From Chloroflexota bacterium (GTDB lineage Bacteria > Chloroflexota > Anaerolineae > UBA1429): a stretch of 21,914 bases of DNA. The position numbers and the translations under genes were made by a program. Positions 20,754 to 21,914 of this stretch are shown one piece after another (position 1 is the first letter of the stretch; every line of letters starts with the position of its first letter). Under the pieces are notes generated by a model. That model saw nothing but the letters and a program-made list of their open reading frames with translations. It had not been told where the DNA came from and ran no database searches. The stretch is taken from NCBI GenBank assembly GCA_012513595.1, contig JAAZBY010000277.1, positions 1 to 21,914 of the forward strand, given 5' to 3'.

Positions 20754-21671
20754 CTAGGCCCCGAGGCGCACCACGGAGTTGGCGAGGGTGCCGATCCCCT
20801 CGATCGCGATCTCGACGCGGTCGCCATCCTGTAGGGAAAAGTGATCGGGCGGGACGATGCCGGTGCCCGTCATCACGAGCACGCCGGCCGGGAAGCTGTT
20901 GCAGCGGGCCAGCGCCTCCACCAGCTCCTCGAGCGAGCGGTGGATGTTGGCGGTGTTCGTCTCGCCAGAAAACACCTCCTGGCCACCCCGCTGGATGGCG
21001 CAGCGCACCGCCAGGCTCTTGGGGTCGCAACTGCCATCGGCCAGCCGCACCCAGGGGCCCAGCGCACAGCAGCGATCATAGATCTTGGCCTGCGGCAGGT
21101 AGAGGGGATTCTCTCCTTCGATATCCCGCGAGCTCATGTCGTTCCCCGCCGTGTAGCCGGCGATATGCATCCCCGGCGTGACGAGCAGAGTCAGTTCCGG
21201 CTCGGGGACGTCCCAGGCCGAGTCGCTGCGGATGCCGACGGCCTCGCCGGGGCCCACCACGCGGTGGGGGGTGGCCTTCATAAAGACCTCCGGCCGCGGT
21301 GCATCGTAGACCCGGCCGTAGATGGTCGGTTCCTGCGATTCACGCATGCGCGCCGCCCGGCTCATCGTGTAGGTAACGCCACAGGCCCAGACTTCCTGGG
21401 TGTCTAGGGGGGCCAGCAGCTGCAGGCCGCTCTCCCCGGCCGCCAGCGCCGCGGCGCTGCAAGCCGCACCGGCGCTGGCCGGCACCTGCGCCAGGGCCCG
21501 CAGGGCGGCGGGCCAGTCCCGGTCGGCGTGGAAGAGCCAGGCCTCCAGAGAGGCGTACTCGGGCCTCCCCAGGGCGGTCAGGTCGTACACCTGGCCGGCC
21601 ACGGCCAAGCCCAGGTGGGCGGGGCACTGTGGACCCCGCCGATAGCGCAGCAAGTACTTGGCACTGCTCAT
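20754..21671 (-). CDS. FAH-family protein, 2-keto-3-deoxy-sugar-acid dehydratase-like
   Basis: This 305-residue enzyme of the fumarylacetoacetate hydrolase fold most resembles the branch that dehydrates 2-keto-3-deoxy-pentonates (D-arabinonate/D-xylonate) to 2-oxoglutarate semialdehyde. Evidence is the block WDVPEPELTLLV (153-164) and AGYTAGNDMSSRDIEGENPLY, with the predicted metal triad Glu157, Glu159 and Asp178. The branch signature YLPQAKIYDRCCALGP (191-206) follows. The N-terminal about 90 residues form the small domain usual in this branch. AAAGGA precedes the ATG. It lies 35 bp after the ABC exporter gene on the same strand and may be cotranscribed. No pentose dehydrogenase is in the window, so the pathway cannot be confirmed. 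Another ketoacid hydrolase or isomerase role is possible. Confidence 0.82.
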   Translation of the reverse strand: MSSAKYLLRYRRGPQCPAHLGLAVAGQVYDLTALGRPEYASLEAWLFHADRDWPAALRALAQVPASAGAACSAAALAAGESGLQLLAPLDTQEVWACGVTYTMSRAARMRESQEPTIYGRVYDAPRPEVFMKATPHRVVGPGEAVGIRSDSAWDVPEPELTLLVTPGMHIAGYTAGNDMSSRDIEGENPLYLPQAKIYDRCCALGPWVRLADGSCDPKSLAVRCAIQRGGQEVFSGETNTANIHRSLEELVEALARCNSFPAGVLVMTGTGIVPPDHFSLQDGDRVEIAIEGIGTLANSVVRLGA

Positions 21672-21706
21672 ACGGCGTCCTTTCGCTTTGCGCGTGACGG
21701 ACCGGG

Positions 21707-21914
21707 TCAGATCTGTTCGAGCACCGGGGCCAGGAACTGCGTCTCGTACAGGTTCGCGTACACGCCATTCAGGGCCAGCAGCTCCTCGTGCGTGCCGTTC
21801 TCGACGATACGCCCCCCCTCGATCACCAGGATGTTGGAGGCGCGCTGCACCGTGGCCAGGCGGTGGGCGATGACCAGTGAGGTGCGGCCTGACATGAGCG
21901 TTTCCATGGCATCC
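21707..21914 (-). CDS. ABC exporter ATPase domain, C-terminal end (partial)
   Basis: Only the last 68 codons are inside the window; the gene runs off the right edge. The visible sequence is the end of an ABC nucleotide-binding domain: [50 protein letters not shown]. The His of IAHRL is the H-loop switch that contacts ATP gamma-phosphate, and the V-E-N-G-T-H-E-E-L stretch is typical of fused ABC exporters (MsbA/LmrA type, membrane domain then ATPase). Walker and signature motifs must lie beyond the edge. The protein probably exports a lipid, drug or peptide, and often works as a homo- or heterodimer with an adjacent half-exporter. It ends 35 bp before the FAH gene start on the same strand. Confidence 0.92.
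   Translation of the reverse strand, partial: DAMETLMSGRTSLVIAHRLATVQRASNILVIEGGRIVENGTHEELLALNGVYANLYETQFLAPVLEQI

Noticed and set aside
1..21914. Mobile elements, CRISPR arrays, phage genes or a defence island
   Set aside because: I found no transposase, integrase, direct-repeat array, terminal inverted repeats or defence-type domains; composition looks even throughout.

Overview
This window is dense bacterial chromosome of high G+C content (roughly two thirds by eye). It holds 16 protein genes, two of them cut by the window edges. I see no rRNA, tRNA, CRISPR array, insertion sequence or phage gene. Gene content and protein style suggest a Chloroflexota bacterium (Anaerolineae/Caldilineae-like): a single-chain aconitase of about 640 residues paired with a short isocitrate dehydrogenase, cytosolic GH38 and GH116 glycosidases, a TPR-rich lytic transglycosylase, and a small helical protein that I associate with Chloroflexota. 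The assignment is inference. Several starts are set by clear Shine-Dalgarno sequences, and several promoters match the -35/-10 consensus well.

Layout. Positions 1-449 (-) are the N-terminal part of a class I PPK2 polyphosphate kinase. It is divergent from a Fsr-like MFS exporter (863-2062, +) across a 413-bp gap with a promoter on each strand. The exporter converges on icd, and a perfect 15-bp-stem hairpin separates them. The acn-icd pair (5155 to 2138, -) is a TCA-cycle operon with a leader of about 210 nt that contains a terminator-like hairpin. Upstream on the same strand (7121 to 5429) is a three-gene ECF operon: a small three-helix membrane protein, a sigma factor and a zinc-finger anti-sigma factor. 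It is preceded by a promoter of ECF type, so it probably controls itself. Positions 9675 to 7219 (-) encode a GH38 alpha-mannosidase. Upstream of it are two tiny related membrane proteins (10263 to 9791), divergent from a GH116 beta-glycosidase (10441-13035, +). The shared intergenic region has two facing promoters and a candidate operator.

Positions 13254-15728 (+) encode an 824-residue four-domain persulfide-handling protein (CoA-disulfide reductase, rhodanese, TusA, DsrE-like). Its very strong promoter carries a palindrome between -35 and -10 that resembles CsoR/CstR-family operators. It converges on a minus-strand group at 19997 to 15798: amidohydrolase, metallo-beta-lactamase-fold hydrolase and Slt-type lytic transglycosylase. 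Divergent from that group is a 143-residue uncharacterised protein (20246-20677, +). The window ends with a 2-keto-3-deoxy-sugar-acid dehydratase-like FAH protein (21671 to 20754, -) and the end of an ABC exporter gene (21914 to 21707, -).

The most distinctive parts are the persulfide fusion with its operator-bearing promoter, the self-regulated ECF operon, the paired TGKV membrane microproteins beside the glycosidases, and the structured acn leader.
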